Positions 1-8,143 of a stretch of 35,062 bases of DNA are shown here, one piece after another (within the stretch, counting starts at the first letter, position 1; the number at the start of each line of letters is the position of its first letter). The notes under the pieces are model-generated. The model had not been told where the DNA came from. It was given only the letters and a program-made list of their open reading frames with translations, and searched no databases. Position numbers and translations under genes: made by a program. This DNA comes from an uncultured Ruminococcus sp. (GTDB lineage Bacteria; Bacillota; Clostridia; Oscillospirales; Ruminococcaceae), in NCBI GenBank assembly GCA_902786975.1, contig CADAES010000020.1:1-35062 (forward strand). The letters run 5' to 3'.

Positions 1-2
1 CA

Positions 3-95
3 GGTGCGCTCATCGAGCTGTCAGGCGACGTAAAAACAGCGTTCGATATCTACTACGATAACTATGATATTCATTCGCTTCCGCCGCTGAAATAG
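3..95 (+). CDS. C-terminal end of an unidentified protein (partial, runs off the left edge)
   Basis: An open frame enters from the left edge and stops at TAG 93-95. The visible 30 residues include GALIELSGD, a YYDNYD cluster and a terminal LPPLK. This is too little to assign a family. The next gene starts 31 nt downstream with its own SD and I see no terminator between them, so the two may be cotranscribed. Confidence 0.6.
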   Translation, partial: GALIELSGDVKTAFDIYYDNYDIHSLPPLK

Positions 96-126
96 CTTAC
101 AAGACCGCAAATGGAGGACAAATAAA

Positions 127-846
127 ATGCATCACAACCTGTTGTTTGATCTGGATCAGACGCTGCTCGATTTTCACGCATCTGAACGGCTCGGCGTGAG
201 ATTCGTACTGGAGCAGAACGGTCTTGAGTTTACAGAGGAACTCTATCAGTCGTTCAAGCAGATAAACAAAAGCCTCTGGCTTGAATTTGAAAAGGGCAGC
301 ATCACCAAGCCCGAGCTGTTCGTGACAAGGTTCCGCTGTTTGTTTGACCAGTGCGGCTGCGATACCGAAAAAACGGACCTTGAAAGGATAAACAGCGATT
401 TCATCGACTATATGTCGCAACACGGCGTGCTGCTTGACGGGGCTTTGGAACTGCTTGAAAATATCAGGCGAAGCGTTCCCGATGCAAGAGTGTATATCAT
501 CACCAACGGCGTGACACGAAACGCTTGCGGACGGATAGCATCAACAGGACTGAATGAATATCTGTGCGGCGTGTTCGTGAGCGAAAAGCTGGGCACAGCC
601 AAGCCTGCACGGGAGTTTTTCGATGCAGTCATAAAATCCGTCGGCGAGCCTGCCGAAAGCTGCCTTGTTATCGGCGACTCTCTCACATCCGATATGCTCG
701 GTGCGAAAAACGCAGGGCTTTCAAGCTGTTGGTTCATGCCGCAGGGCGACATCGGTACAGCGGTGAAAGAGTACGACATAAACTACACCGCATCATCGTT
801 CGACGAACTGTTCGGCGTGATAAAAACCTGGGCAGACAATAACTGA
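127..846 (+). CDS. HAD-superfamily hydrolase, YjjG-like (probable noncanonical pyrimidine nucleotidase)
   Basis: A 239-residue cytoplasmic phosphatase. Motif I is FDLDQTLLDF with D8 and D10 as nucleophile and acid/base, motif II is ITNG (T126), motif III is the Lys of GTAKP (K159), and motif IV is GDSLTSDMLGAKNAG (D184, D189). The helical cap between motifs I and II and the overall length fit the YjjG/YfnB branch, whose characterised members dephosphorylate nucleoside monophosphates. The substrate here is inferred. GGAGG lies about 10 nt before the ATG. The gene is followed 14 nt later by an isochorismatase-like hydrolase, and the pair ends at a shared terminator. Confidence 0.85.
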   Translation: MHHNLLFDLDQTLLDFHASERLGVRFVLEQNGLEFTEELYQSFKQINKSLWLEFEKGSITKPELFVTRFRCLFDQCGCDTEKTDLERINSDFIDYMSQHGVLLDGALELLENIRRSVPDARVYIITNGVTRNACGRIASTGLNEYLCGVFVSEKLGTAKPAREFFDAVIKSVGEPAESCLVIGDSLTSDMLGAKNAGLSSCWFMPQGDIGTAVKEYDINYTASSFDELFGVIKTWADNN

Positions 847-860
847 TTTAACGGGGAGAA

Positions 861-1421
861 ATGAAAATGATACTGTTGGTTGTGGATACACAAAAGGGTT
901 GTTTTAATGAAAGTCTATATGCGTTTGAAACTGTGAGGAAAAACATAAAACAGCTTATAACCGCCGCAAGAGAGAACGGCGTCGAGGTCGTATATGTCCA
1001 GCACGATGACGGCCCGGGCACCGAGCTTGACAGGTCTGCGGACAACTATGAAGTTTACGGGGACTTTGCACCGAGAAGCGATGAACGTCGCTTTGAAAAG
1101 AATGTAAACAGCGCATTCCACCCGATGACAGGCTTGACGGAATACCTGCAATCCAAGGGCGAAAAGGACATCATAACTGTCGGCGTATCGACCGACTACT
1201 GCATGGACGCAACTATCAAAAGCGGGTTTGAAAAAGGGTTTCGCATCTTCGTTCCCGCATACACCAACTCGACCTGCGACAACCCCTATTTTGACAAGGA
1301 AACTGCCTACAGGTATTTCAACGAATTCATGTGGCCGAAGCGTTACGCAAAGGCGATCACCGTTGAACAGGCAATAAAGCTCCTGCGGTCGGAAATAACA
1401 CCGGCAAATATCAAGGGATAA
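861..1421 (+). CDS. Isochorismatase-family cysteine hydrolase
   Basis: A 186-residue protein with the catalytic triad of the family: D9 in LLVVDTQKG, K80 in FEKNVNSAF and C114 in GVSTDYCMDA. Members hydrolyse isochorismate, nicotinamide or related amides. The sequence does not tell which, so only the class is called. It probably acts in the cytoplasm. The start ATG follows GGGGAG with normal spacing, and a second in-frame ATG two codons later is a weaker choice. It is second in an operon with the HAD phosphatase and is closed by a strong terminator at about 1449. Confidence 0.85.
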   Translation: MKMILLVVDTQKGCFNESLYAFETVRKNIKQLITAARENGVEVVYVQHDDGPGTELDRSADNYEVYGDFAPRSDERRFEKNVNSAFHPMTGLTEYLQSKGEKDIITVGVSTDYCMDATIKSGFEKGFRIFVPAYTNSTCDNPYFDKETAYRYFNEFMWPKRYAKAITVEQAIKLLRSEITPANIKG

Positions 1422-1448
1422 TTCAAAATACGTTTAAGCAGGATAGCA

Positions 1449-1486
1449 AAAAACAGCCGCCGCTTTTCAAACGGTGGCTGTTTTTG
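1449..1486 (+). terminator. Intrinsic terminator after the HAD/cysteine hydrolase operon
   Basis: AAACAGCCGCCG (1451-1462) pairs with CGGTGGCTGTTT (1472-1483) with one G-T wobble. The stem is followed by a T run. Confidence 0.9.
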
Positions 1487-1519
1487 TTTGGCCCCTCCCT
1501 AAGTCTGCCTTGTGTCTGT

Positions 1520-1556
1520 AAAAGCAAAAGCGCTCGCATCATTGGATACGAACGCT
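1520..1556 (-). terminator. Probable intrinsic terminator of the VanY-like gene
   Basis: AGCGCTCG (1529-1536) and CGAACGCT (1549-1556) form an 8-bp stem with one wobble. On the minus strand it is followed by a TTTTGCTTTT tract. It lies about 40 nt past the stop of the carboxypeptidase gene. Confidence 0.55.
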
Positions 1557-1594
1557 CGGAGGAAATCTCTGAATGTGATGCCTTATTGTCGGCC

Positions 1595-2467
1595 TCAGTT
1601 GCGGTATTTGCTTGTGATGCCCAGATATTCTTCAAGGCTGAGTCCGCTTGCCTCTATCTTTTTGCAAAGCTCGGGATCGCCGAGATATCTTATGTGCCAC
1701 GATTCAGCCATATAGCCTGTCGAGCTTTCCTTGCCGGGCTTGTAGCGGATTATGAAGCCGTACTCGTTACAGTGTGCTGCGAGCCACCTGGCGGCGGGGG
1801 TGTCGTTGAATTCGTCGCTTGGCTCGTTGACATCTATCGCCAGTCCCGTCTGATGTTCACTGTGACCGGGCCTTGCGGAATACCTGTCCGCTTCTTCCTT
1901 TCCGTCCGCAATGACATAATTATCATAAAGCTTCTTCTGATAGCTATAGCTTCTGTAACCCGAGCAGATCCACAGCTCTATACCGTCTGCTGCAGCAGCC
2001 TGCTGCATATTGCAAAATGCCGCCTGTGCTTGGGCATCGAGCCCGGGAGCATAGCTTTGCGGCAGAGAGTAGGTCTTGTTTGCGATAAGTATTCCGTCAA
2101 CATATGTGATGCCGTTTTTTACCTCTGTTTTGTGAGCAGCGGTCACTGCTGCCGGCTTGGCTGCCTCCAGATGAGACGGCCTGGTCTTTATTTCTGTCTG
2201 TGTATTCTCGGCAGCGGTCGTTGCAGAGGTCGTAACCGGCTCCTGTTCCTTTGCGCCCGAACTGTCCTGCGAAGCGCAAAGGCTTGACGATGACGAGCCG
2301 TCTGTTATAGCTTTTTGCGTATCGCTTCCAGACCTTGCCCGGGATACTGCGCCGACAGTCAAAGCAGCGGCAGCCAGCAGCGTGCAGACAAGCACAGGCA
2401 GGTGCTTGCTGTGTGAAGCTTTGCTCTTGTGAGTGTTGTTTGTGTTTGTTTTGCTTTCTCCGTTCAT
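1595..2467 (-). CDS. VanY-like D-alanyl-D-alanine carboxypeptidase (peptidase M15B), membrane-anchored
   Basis: A 290-residue protein that should trim the terminal D-Ala from peptidoglycan stem peptides outside the membrane. It has one N-terminal membrane segment (about residues 23-43), a low-complexity Ser/Thr/Ala linker to about 115, then the M15 domain. The zinc site is visible: S203-x-H205-x2-G-x-A-x-D212 (SEHQTGLAID) and H258 in ESWHIRYLG, with E255 as general base. The ATG at 2467 is chosen because a G-rich SD (AGGGGG) lies 9 nt upstream. An in-frame ATG at 2536 has no comparable site. It is divergent from a VanRS-like two-component system, and both promoters carry the same repeat. No vanHAX genes are present, so this suggests envelope maintenance or stress response rather than vancomycin resistance. 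Confidence 0.9.
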   Translation of the reverse strand: MNGESKTNTNNTHKSKASHSKHLPVLVCTLLAAAALTVGAVSRARSGSDTQKAITDGSSSSSLCASQDSSGAKEQEPVTTSATTAAENTQTEIKTRPSHLEAAKPAAVTAAHKTEVKNGITYVDGILIANKTYSLPQSYAPGLDAQAQAAFCNMQQAAAADGIELWICSGYRSYSYQKKLYDNYVIADGKEEADRYSARPGHSEHQTGLAIDVNEPSDEFNDTPAARWLAAHCNEYGFIIRYKPGKESSTGYMAESWHIRYLGDPELCKKIEASGLSLEEYLGITSKYRN

Positions 2468-2553
2468 TTTTTTATTCCCCCTATAGTTTTTTTGCTGTAA
2501 CAGCTTTTCCTTCTGGCGTTGATGTCCTGCGTACACCCCCTTTTACATAACTG

Positions 2554-2587
2554 ATGATACTGCCTTTTGGTTAGATTTTGATTTGCA
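2554..2587 (-). promoter_or_regulatory. vanY-side promoter with response-regulator-type direct repeat over the -35
   Basis: On the minus strand, the box at 2587-2571 contains CAAAT and CTAAC starts 11 bp apart. ATCAAA (2582-2577) sits in the -35 position, 17 bp before TATCAT (2559-2554). The box matches the one on the opposite side of this intergenic region at 16 of 17 positions. The weak -35 overlapped by repeats is the layout of OmpR/PhoB-family activated promoters. Confidence 0.6.
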
Positions 2588-2624
2588 CCGGATAAGGCTT
2601 GTATTAGAAATTTGCGTGCGGCAC

Positions 2625-2654
2625 TTGATTTTTGTATGCGTAAAGAGTTATACT
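2625..2654 (+). promoter_or_regulatory. Candidate basal sigma-A promoter for the two-component operon
   Basis: TTGATT (2625-2630), an 18-bp spacer and TATACT (2649-2654). It lies upstream of the repeat-bearing promoter at 2676-2709 and could provide basal expression. Confidence 0.5.
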
Positions 2655-2675
2655 ATTGTAAAGAAAAACTGTTTT

Positions 2676-2709
2676 TGCTAATCAAAATCTAATACAGCTC
2701 TGATATGAT
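2676..2709 (+). promoter_or_regulatory. Two-component operon promoter with 11-bp-spaced direct repeat
   Basis: CTAAT at 2678 and CTAAT at 2689 are exactly 11 bp apart. ATCAAA (2681-2686) sits at the -35 position, 17 bp before TATGAT (2704-2709). The predicted transcript starts near 2716, just before the SD at 2717-2725. The same architecture occurs at the divergent vanY-side promoter, and a close variant upstream of the ABC transporter. Confidence 0.6.
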
Positions 2710-2731
2710 ATTGTTTGGGGAGGGGCAGTAT

Positions 2732-3412
2732 ATGGACAGGAGTATTCTTATAATAGAAGATGAAGTGGCGATACGTGAGATACTGACTGTGCCGCTCGAG
2801 GCTCAGGGGTATAGGGTAACAACAGCGGCAGACGGGCTTGAGGGGATAAATGCGTTCAGAAACGGCGAGTTCGACCTTGTCATTGTGGATATAATGATGC
2901 CGAGGATCGACGGCTACACGGTCTGCGAAATGATACGAAACGAGTCGGATGTACCTATCGTCATACTGACGGCGCTTGACTCCGAGGAGGCTCAGATAAA
3001 AGGCTTTGATAAGCTCGCAGATGACTACATAACAAAGCCGTTCTCGGTAAGAGTCGTTCTGAAACGTGTCGAGGCACTTTTGCGAAGGACAGCCCCCGAA
3101 AAGACCGATGATGTTATCAGGTACAGGGAGCTGACCGTCAGCGAGACGGAAAGGAGCGTGACCGTTTCGGGCAAAGAGGTGACGCTGACACACCTCGAGT
3201 TCGATATACTCCTGCTTTTGTTAAAAAACAAAGGCCGGGTCTTTTCACGAGACGACCTGCTCAACCACGTTTGGGGATATGATTTTGCGGGGTATGAAAA
3301 GGGTGTCAATTTTCATATAATGAACCTGCGCAAAAAGCTCGGAGCCGACTATATCGAAACTGTCAGAGGGGTGGGATACCGTATTGCTAAAGAAAATAAA
3401 AAACAGTCTTAG
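2732..3412 (+). CDS. OmpR/VanR-family response regulator
   Basis: A 226-residue transcription factor. The receiver domain (about 1-118) has the acidic pair E9/D10, phospho-acceptor D53 in IVDIMMPRIDGY, T80 and K102 in YITKPF. A C-terminal winged-helix DNA-binding domain (about 130-224) ends in RGVGYRI. The ATG at 2732 is preceded by GGGGAGGGG with 6 nt spacing. An upstream in-frame ATG at 2705 lies inside the putative -10 and is rejected. The cognate kinase gene overlaps by 29 nt. Three promoters in the neighbourhood carry the 11-bp-spaced repeats typical of dimers of this family, so autoregulation and control of vanY and the ABC operon are inferred. Confidence 0.92.
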   Translation: MDRSILIIEDEVAIREILTVPLEAQGYRVTTAADGLEGINAFRNGEFDLVIVDIMMPRIDGYTVCEMIRNESDVPIVILTALDSEEAQIKGFDKLADDYITKPFSVRVVLKRVEALLRRTAPEKTDDVIRYRELTVSETERSVTVSGKEVTLTHLEFDILLLLLKNKGRVFSRDDLLNHVWGYDFAGYEKGVNFHIMNLRKKLGADYIETVRGVGYRIAKENKKQS

Positions 3413-4802
3413 CGCAAAGGTGTTCCTGTGGGTATTCTGTTCCCTTGCGGTGTGCTGTATCGTTGTCTATGGGATAATATTTGCGCTTTTGCCAAAGCAG
3501 TTCGATGTAAGGATGTACAACGAAATGGAGCAAAGCGCCCGTCAGCTTGCCGAAAAGCTCAGTGAAGGTGCATATTGGGACGGCGATGAGGAGATAGAGG
3601 ATTTCTGCCGTATAAACAATGCCACCGTCACTCTCAGCGACGAGTACGGATCGCGGACTTTCGGCGGGATAAATACCGAACACGAGAGCGAGAATGTGAT
3701 CGGTTCGACGATAACCGAGTTTGTGTATTTCACCGACAGGGATACGCAAACAACATTGACCGTGTTCTACCTCTCCCGAGCCTCGCACATAATAACGAAT
3801 GTGATGCTGCGGCTGCTGCCGATAGTCGCCACGGGGATACTCCTGCTGTCGCTTCTGAGCTCGTTCATTTGCAGCAAGGTCATCGTAAGCCCGATAAAAG
3901 AGCTGAGCAAAAACTCAAAGCGTATGGCTGACATGGATACCGGCTGGAAGTGTGACGACAGCCGCAGCGACGAGATAGGCGTGTTGTCGCAGAGCCTCAA
4001 CACAATGGCTTCCCGACTTCAGCAGACTATGCTGGAGCTGAAGGAAGCAAATGAACATCTGAAAGCGGATATTGAGCGCTCAAAGCTCATCGAACAGCAG
4101 CGCAGGGATTTCTTTATAGCTGTTTCCCACGAGCTGAAAACACCGCTGACCGTGCTCAAGGGCAGGCTTGAAAATATGATGCTCGGCTACGGAGACTATA
4201 AGGATCATGAAAAGTATCTGCCTATGGCTTATGAGTCCGCCGAGGATATCGAAAAGCTTGTCCGGGAGATAATAGCTATTTCCAAGACCGAGAGCATGGA
4301 CATACACAGCAGCCTTTGCGAGGTCTCGCTGGCTGAAACTGTGAATGACGCCGTCCTCACAGTTGAGCCGCTTGCAAAGGATAAGAACATCGTGATACAT
4401 CAGCAGCTGAGCGAAGATGTAACACTGACGGTCGACAAGGAGCTGTGGCATAAGGCACTTTCAAATGTCATCGGGAATGCGGTGCGTCACTCGCCGCAGG
4501 GAGAGCAGGTGTTTATCACGCTCAGAACAGAGGACGGGAAAAAGACGCTGAGCGTGACGAATACAGGTGTATCTATCCCGCAGGAGGATATCCCGCATTT
4601 GTTCACCCCGTTTTACCGTGCGGACAGGTCAAGGAACAGATCGACCGGAGGAAGCGGTCTTGGATTGTATATCGTCAAGACTATCCTCGATCTTCACGAT
4701 ATGACCTGCTCAATGACGAATACCGAACAGGGCGTTGCATTTTACATCTATCTGAAACAGACATCGCCGCTTCGGGATCAGACCGACAGTACAGACTTGT
4801 GA
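3384..4802 (+). CDS. Sensor histidine kinase (VanS-like, HAMP/HisKA/HATPase)
   Basis: A 472-residue membrane kinase and partner of the preceding regulator. Membrane segments at about 12-36 and 140-165 enclose an extracytoplasmic sensor of about 100 residues. A HAMP segment (about 165-215) and a coiled-coil stretch follow, then HisKA with H249 in AVSHELKTPL, and HATPase_c with the N box NVIGNAVRHS (N361, N365) and G box GGSGLGL (422-428). The start is TTG at 3384, inside the regulator gene, preceded by GGGGTGGG. A later GTG at 3420 would remove the N-terminus of the first membrane helix. The signal sensed is unknown. The presence of VanY suggests a cell-wall or lipid II related cue. Confidence 0.92.
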   Translation: MLKKIKNSLSAKVFLWVFCSLAVCCIVVYGIIFALLPKQFDVRMYNEMEQSARQLAEKLSEGAYWDGDEEIEDFCRINNATVTLSDEYGSRTFGGINTEHESENVIGSTITEFVYFTDRDTQTTLTVFYLSRASHIITNVMLRLLPIVATGILLLSLLSSFICSKVIVSPIKELSKNSKRMADMDTGWKCDDSRSDEIGVLSQSLNTMASRLQQTMLELKEANEHLKADIERSKLIEQQRRDFFIAVSHELKTPLTVLKGRLENMMLGYGDYKDHEKYLPMAYESAEDIEKLVREIIAISKTESMDIHSSLCEVSLAETVNDAVLTVEPLAKDKNIVIHQQLSEDVTLTVDKELWHKALSNVIGNAVRHSPQGEQVFITLRTEDGKKTLSVTNTGVSIPQEDIPHLFTPFYRADRSRNRSTGGSGLGLYIVKTILDLHDMTCSMTNTEQGVAFYIYLKQTSPLRDQTDSTDL

Positions 4803-4810
4803 TAAAACAA

Positions 4811-4848
4811 AAAGCGTTCGCATTTTTCCGTGCGGGCGCTTTATTATT
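4811..4848 (+). terminator. Intrinsic terminator after the histidine kinase gene
   Basis: AAGCGTTCGCA pairs with TGCGGGCGCTT using G-T wobbles (about 4812-4842), followed by TTATTATT. It may also stop minus-strand transcription. Confidence 0.7.
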
Positions 4849-4859
4849 GCTGTTTGCTG

Positions 4860-4898
4860 TAAAAGAAAAGACTTATCCCCGTTTTGCGGAGATAAGTC
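4860..4898 (-). terminator. Intrinsic terminator of the ABC transporter operon
   Basis: GACTTATC (4870-4877) pairs with GATAAGTC (4891-4898). On the minus strand a TTTTCTTTTA tract follows, 35 nt past the permease stop codon. Confidence 0.8.
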
Positions 4899-4932
4899 CC
4901 GGTGTTAAGACATTAAATGTACTTTGTATCTA

Positions 4933-7284
4933 TTATTCGCAGATAAGCTCAGTTGTGCTGACCGACTTGATACGCTTTGATGACATATACGAGAAGCCTG
5001 CAAAGCATGTGCATATAACAAGTGCCGGAATAAGCACCTCGAAAAATGTGAGCTTGTGCATAAAGTCTGTCATACCAACGATGCTCATCAGCATTGAAAG
5101 CAGCGGGTTTGTCGCAAATATTGCTATGACCGTCCCGACTATGCAGCCGAGTATGCCGATGATAAGGAACCTTACCGAGAACTGCGAGCGCAGGTTGCCG
5201 GTGGTGAAGCCTGTTGCCTTGAAGATGCCTATATCCGTGCGCTCACGCAGGAATGTGACCTTACAGATAAGGCTGACCGCTACGAGCAGGAATATCGCCG
5301 ACACTCCGACAACTATCGCTATGATTATGACAAGGAACATATTGACAAGTTCCTCAGTGCTTTCGTAGACCGCTGCTTTGCCTGCGGGCTTGGACAGGAG
5401 TATATCCTTGAACTCCTTGTTGAGCTTTTGGGATATCTCCTCGGCTTTGTCCTTGTCGCTGAGGTAAATATTGCTCAGATACGGCTTTATGCCTATCTTT
5501 TCTGCGCCCTCGAGCGTCATATAGAATATCCTTCCCGACTGTGCGGTGGACTGGACGATCCCGACTATCAGATAGTCCGTCTTTTTGCCGGAATTTGAAA
5601 CAGTCATTTTGTCGCCGACACCTTTGTTTAGCTCGTCGGCAACTATCTTTGTGATAACGACCTCGTTGTCGTACTCGGGAAGCTTGCCGCTGATAGGCTT
5701 GATATATCGCTCGAGATTATCCGCAGCGTCGGAGCCGTAGAGGATATCGTCTGCAAGGATATTGTCGGTATAGGCTACGAAATCTGCCTCTGCTTTCGGG
5801 TCAAGCTCGGTGAGCCTATCCCTTAAACGCTGCATATCGCTCTTTTCAAACTCGTCGAAAAGCTGAGCGTCGATATCTGACCAGTTATAGCCGAACATCT
5901 CCTTGAAATCTATACCGTTGGTAAGATTGAAAATGGTGACCATAAAGAACATCAGCAGCACGGTTATCAGAAAAACGAAGATATAGTGGCGCAGTCCCGA
6001 GGTCAGCGCACGAACGGACATCGACACCGGCAGAGCACGCTGCTTCATCGGCATATTGAGCCTGCCCGTAAAATGAACGTCCCTGTGTGCGTTGTTCAGA
6101 GCGTTGACGGGGGATATACTTGAAAGCTTTCTTGTTGCAAAGAGAATAAATATAACGAATACAGTTATTATTGCAAGTGCTATCAGACCGTTGCTGAGAA
6201 AATCTATCGAGCAGTCTGTGCGTATGCCCGTGACAGTCATGAAAAGCTTGCCCATCACCTTGAGCACAGGAACGGATATCACAAGACCAATGATAGTTCC
6301 GACAACAAGCGCTATAACATACTGGGTGATATACGAAAGGCGTATCTGCCACACGGTAAAGCCCTGGGATTTGAGTATTCCGAGGTCTACATACTGCATC
6401 TCAACGGTGGAGTTTATGCTGTTGAGCATCATAAGCCCGACTACCACCGCAAGCAGACCGACAAAGGCATAAAGCAGGCTCGTGCCGACATCTGCATATA
6501 TCTCGGTATAGCTTATAAGCTCGCTGCGTGTTACATACAGCATAGACTCGTCCACAAGTCCGCACTCGTCGTTGAGCTGCTTTACGAGTTTGAAATCCTT
6601 GATGTCTCCCGATTTGAAGATGTGAAGCATCTCGGTATGGAAGACAAAATTCTCGTTGACGGTGTGATCCTTGATGCCCTGCGAGATACGCTCCCAGTCA
6701 TTTTCGTTGATAAAGAAATTCTCGTAGGCGACAAGGCTGGTGCCGTAGACAGGATCCTCGACAAAGCCCTTTATCTCAAATGTCTCACGGGTATCGGGAG
6801 ATGTCTGTATCTCAAGCTTGGTTCCCTTTTCAAGGTTGTACAGCTTGTGGAAGCAGTAGGAGATGTAGACCTCGCCCTCTTTAAGCACAGGCGGCTCGTC
6901 GTAAAAGCTGTCAAAGTCATCTTTAAAGACTTTGAGCTCTTTTTTCTGCTTTACGAGCCTTGTTTTCATATTCTGTTCCTTGCCGTCGGCAAAGCAGGAC
7001 ATTTTGACATAAAGCATATCGTCGGTGCGGAATGACTTTACATTTGTATTTGAGTCAAGCCCCTTTCTGACTTTGTCGGGGATCTCGCTTCCTTTGTATG
7101 TCATAACGATATCACCGACGTTGTAGTGATCCAGAGACTCGTTCAGCGAATCGTTGAGGTTCTTTGAATTGCTGACCGAACAGGAGTATGAGAACACGAT
7201 TATCGCCATAAGGATAATAACGCTTTTAAACGTTCCCGTTTTGAATTTGATGTTGTTTTTTACAAGGTAAAGTACAGACTTCAT
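4933..7284 (-). CDS. ABC transporter permease with two FtsX-type modules
   Basis: A 783-residue integral membrane protein. About eight helices are visible: one near 20-36, then a large extracytoplasmic domain to about 262, three helices between about 262 and 385, one near 430-450, a second extracytoplasmic domain (about 455-645), and three C-terminal helices (about 650-780). The duplicated MacB_PCD-FtsX arrangement belongs to type VII (mechanotransmission) ABC systems that handle lipoproteins, peptides or envelope-active compounds. It differs from the BceB layout, which has a single large external domain. The start is preceded by AAAAGGGGGG with 7 nt spacing. It lies 15 nt downstream of its ATPase gene and converges on the two-component operon. 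Confidence 0.9.
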   Translation of the reverse strand: MKSVLYLVKNNIKFKTGTFKSVIILMAIIVFSYSCSVSNSKNLNDSLNESLDHYNVGDIVMTYKGSEIPDKVRKGLDSNTNVKSFRTDDMLYVKMSCFADGKEQNMKTRLVKQKKELKVFKDDFDSFYDEPPVLKEGEVYISYCFHKLYNLEKGTKLEIQTSPDTRETFEIKGFVEDPVYGTSLVAYENFFINENDWERISQGIKDHTVNENFVFHTEMLHIFKSGDIKDFKLVKQLNDECGLVDESMLYVTRSELISYTEIYADVGTSLLYAFVGLLAVVVGLMMLNSINSTVEMQYVDLGILKSQGFTVWQIRLSYITQYVIALVVGTIIGLVISVPVLKVMGKLFMTVTGIRTDCSIDFLSNGLIALAIITVFVIFILFATRKLSSISPVNALNNAHRDVHFTGRLNMPMKQRALPVSMSVRALTSGLRHYIFVFLITVLLMFFMVTIFNLTNGIDFKEMFGYNWSDIDAQLFDEFEKSDMQRLRDRLTELDPKAEADFVAYTDNILADDILYGSDAADNLERYIKPISGKLPEYDNEVVITKIVADELNKGVGDKMTVSNSGKKTDYLIVGIVQSTAQSGRIFYMTLEGAEKIGIKPYLSNIYLSDKDKAEEISQKLNKEFKDILLSKPAGKAAVYESTEELVNMFLVIIIAIVVGVSAIFLLVAVSLICKVTFLRERTDIGIFKATGFTTGNLRSQFSVRFLIIGILGCIVGTVIAIFATNPLLSMLMSIVGMTDFMHKLTFFEVLIPALVICTCFAGFSYMSSKRIKSVSTTELICE

Positions 7285-7299
7285 ACAAGTGCCCCCCTT

Positions 7300-8061
7300 T
7301 TACCACTGCATCGACGACAGCCACGAGTTTACCTGCGTTTCACGGCTCTTTTCCTTTTCGGCTTCAAACGGCGGCATCGTCATTTCACCGCTGACCGTTC
7401 CGTCCTCGATGTAGATAAGGCGGGTCGCTCTGACTGCGGCTCTGACATCGTGCGTTACCATAAACACCGACTGTCCCCTGCGGTTGAGCGCTGTCAGAAG
7501 GTCGAGTACCTCTATCGTGTTCCGCCTGTTGAGCGCACCTGTCGGCTCGTCGGCAAAGAGCACGCTCGGCTCGCTGATAACAGCTCTGATGATAGCGCAC
7601 CTTTGCTGTTCACCGCCCGAGCACTGCGACGGAAGATGTGTCTTTACCTCGGCAATACCCATTTGCTCAAACAGCTCGTCTGCCTTTTTGTCTGTCTCGG
7701 CGGACGGAGTGCTTTTGTCGAGGTAAGCGGGAACGACTACGTTTTCAAACATAGTCATATTGCTGACAAGGTGCATCTTCTGGAACACGAAACCGAAGTC
7801 CTTTCGGCGAAGCAGAGTAAGCTCCTTTTCGGACATCTTAACGAGGTCCTTGCCGTTGTATATGACCTCACCCGAGGTCGCTCTGTCCATACCGCTGAGC
7901 GAGTAAAGAAGCGTCGATTTACCGCTGCCCGAAGCACCCATTACAACGGTGAGGTCGCCCTTGCAGATGTCAAGGTCGATGCCTGTGAGAACATGGTTCT
8001 GAACGCCGTTTGCGGCGAAGGATTTGCAGAGCTTTCTTGCCGAGATGATAGTTTCTTTCAT
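7300..8061 (-). CDS. ABC transporter ATP-binding protein (MacB/LolD family)
   Basis: A 253-residue ATPase that powers the adjacent FtsX permease at the inner face of the membrane. Walker A is GASGSGKSTLL, the Q-loop is in FVFQKMHL, the signature is CSGGEQQRCAI, Walker B is VLFADEPTG, and the switch His is in MVTHD. The ATG at 8061 gives the usual N-terminus for this family (MKETIISARKLCKSF) with AGGGTG upstream. In-frame ATGs at 8091 and 8121 would add a Lys/Cys-rich extension and have no better SD. The promoter region carries an 11-bp CTTAA direct repeat like the nearby VanRS/VanY promoters. Confidence 0.92.
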   Translation of the reverse strand: MKETIISARKLCKSFAANGVQNHVLTGIDLDICKGDLTVVMGASGSGKSTLLYSLSGMDRATSGEVIYNGKDLVKMSEKELTLLRRKDFGFVFQKMHLVSNMTMFENVVVPAYLDKSTPSAETDKKADELFEQMGIAEVKTHLPSQCSGGEQQRCAIIRAVISEPSVLFADEPTGALNRRNTIEVLDLLTALNRRGQSVFMVTHDVRAAVRATRLIYIEDGTVSGEMTMPPFEAEKEKSRETQVNSWLSSMQW

Positions 8062-8109
8062 AATGCTGCACCCTTTCTTTTGCTTGCACATGGTTTTCGT
8101 TATGACTAA

Positions 8110-8143
8110 AGCATAGCACACCTTAGATTAAGAAATCTTTAAG
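8110..8143 (-). promoter_or_regulatory. ABC operon promoter with CTTAA direct repeat
   Basis: On the minus strand CTTAA (8143-8139) and CTTAA (8132-8128) start exactly 11 bp apart, 12 bp upstream of a TATGCT -10 (8115-8110). There is no good consensus -35, as expected for an activator-dependent promoter. Spacing from repeat to -10 is within 2 nt of that at the two-component operon promoter. Confidence 0.55.

Noticed and set aside
1484-2287. 267-codon plus-strand frame
   Set aside because: Antisense to the VanY-like gene, whose zinc-binding motifs are clear. It is Cys-rich, with no SD and no family resemblance.
1595-4802. Vancomycin-resistance cluster
   Set aside because: VanY-like and VanRS-like genes are present, but no vanH, ligase or vanX gene is nearby. 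The ABC neighbour suggests an envelope-stress system instead.
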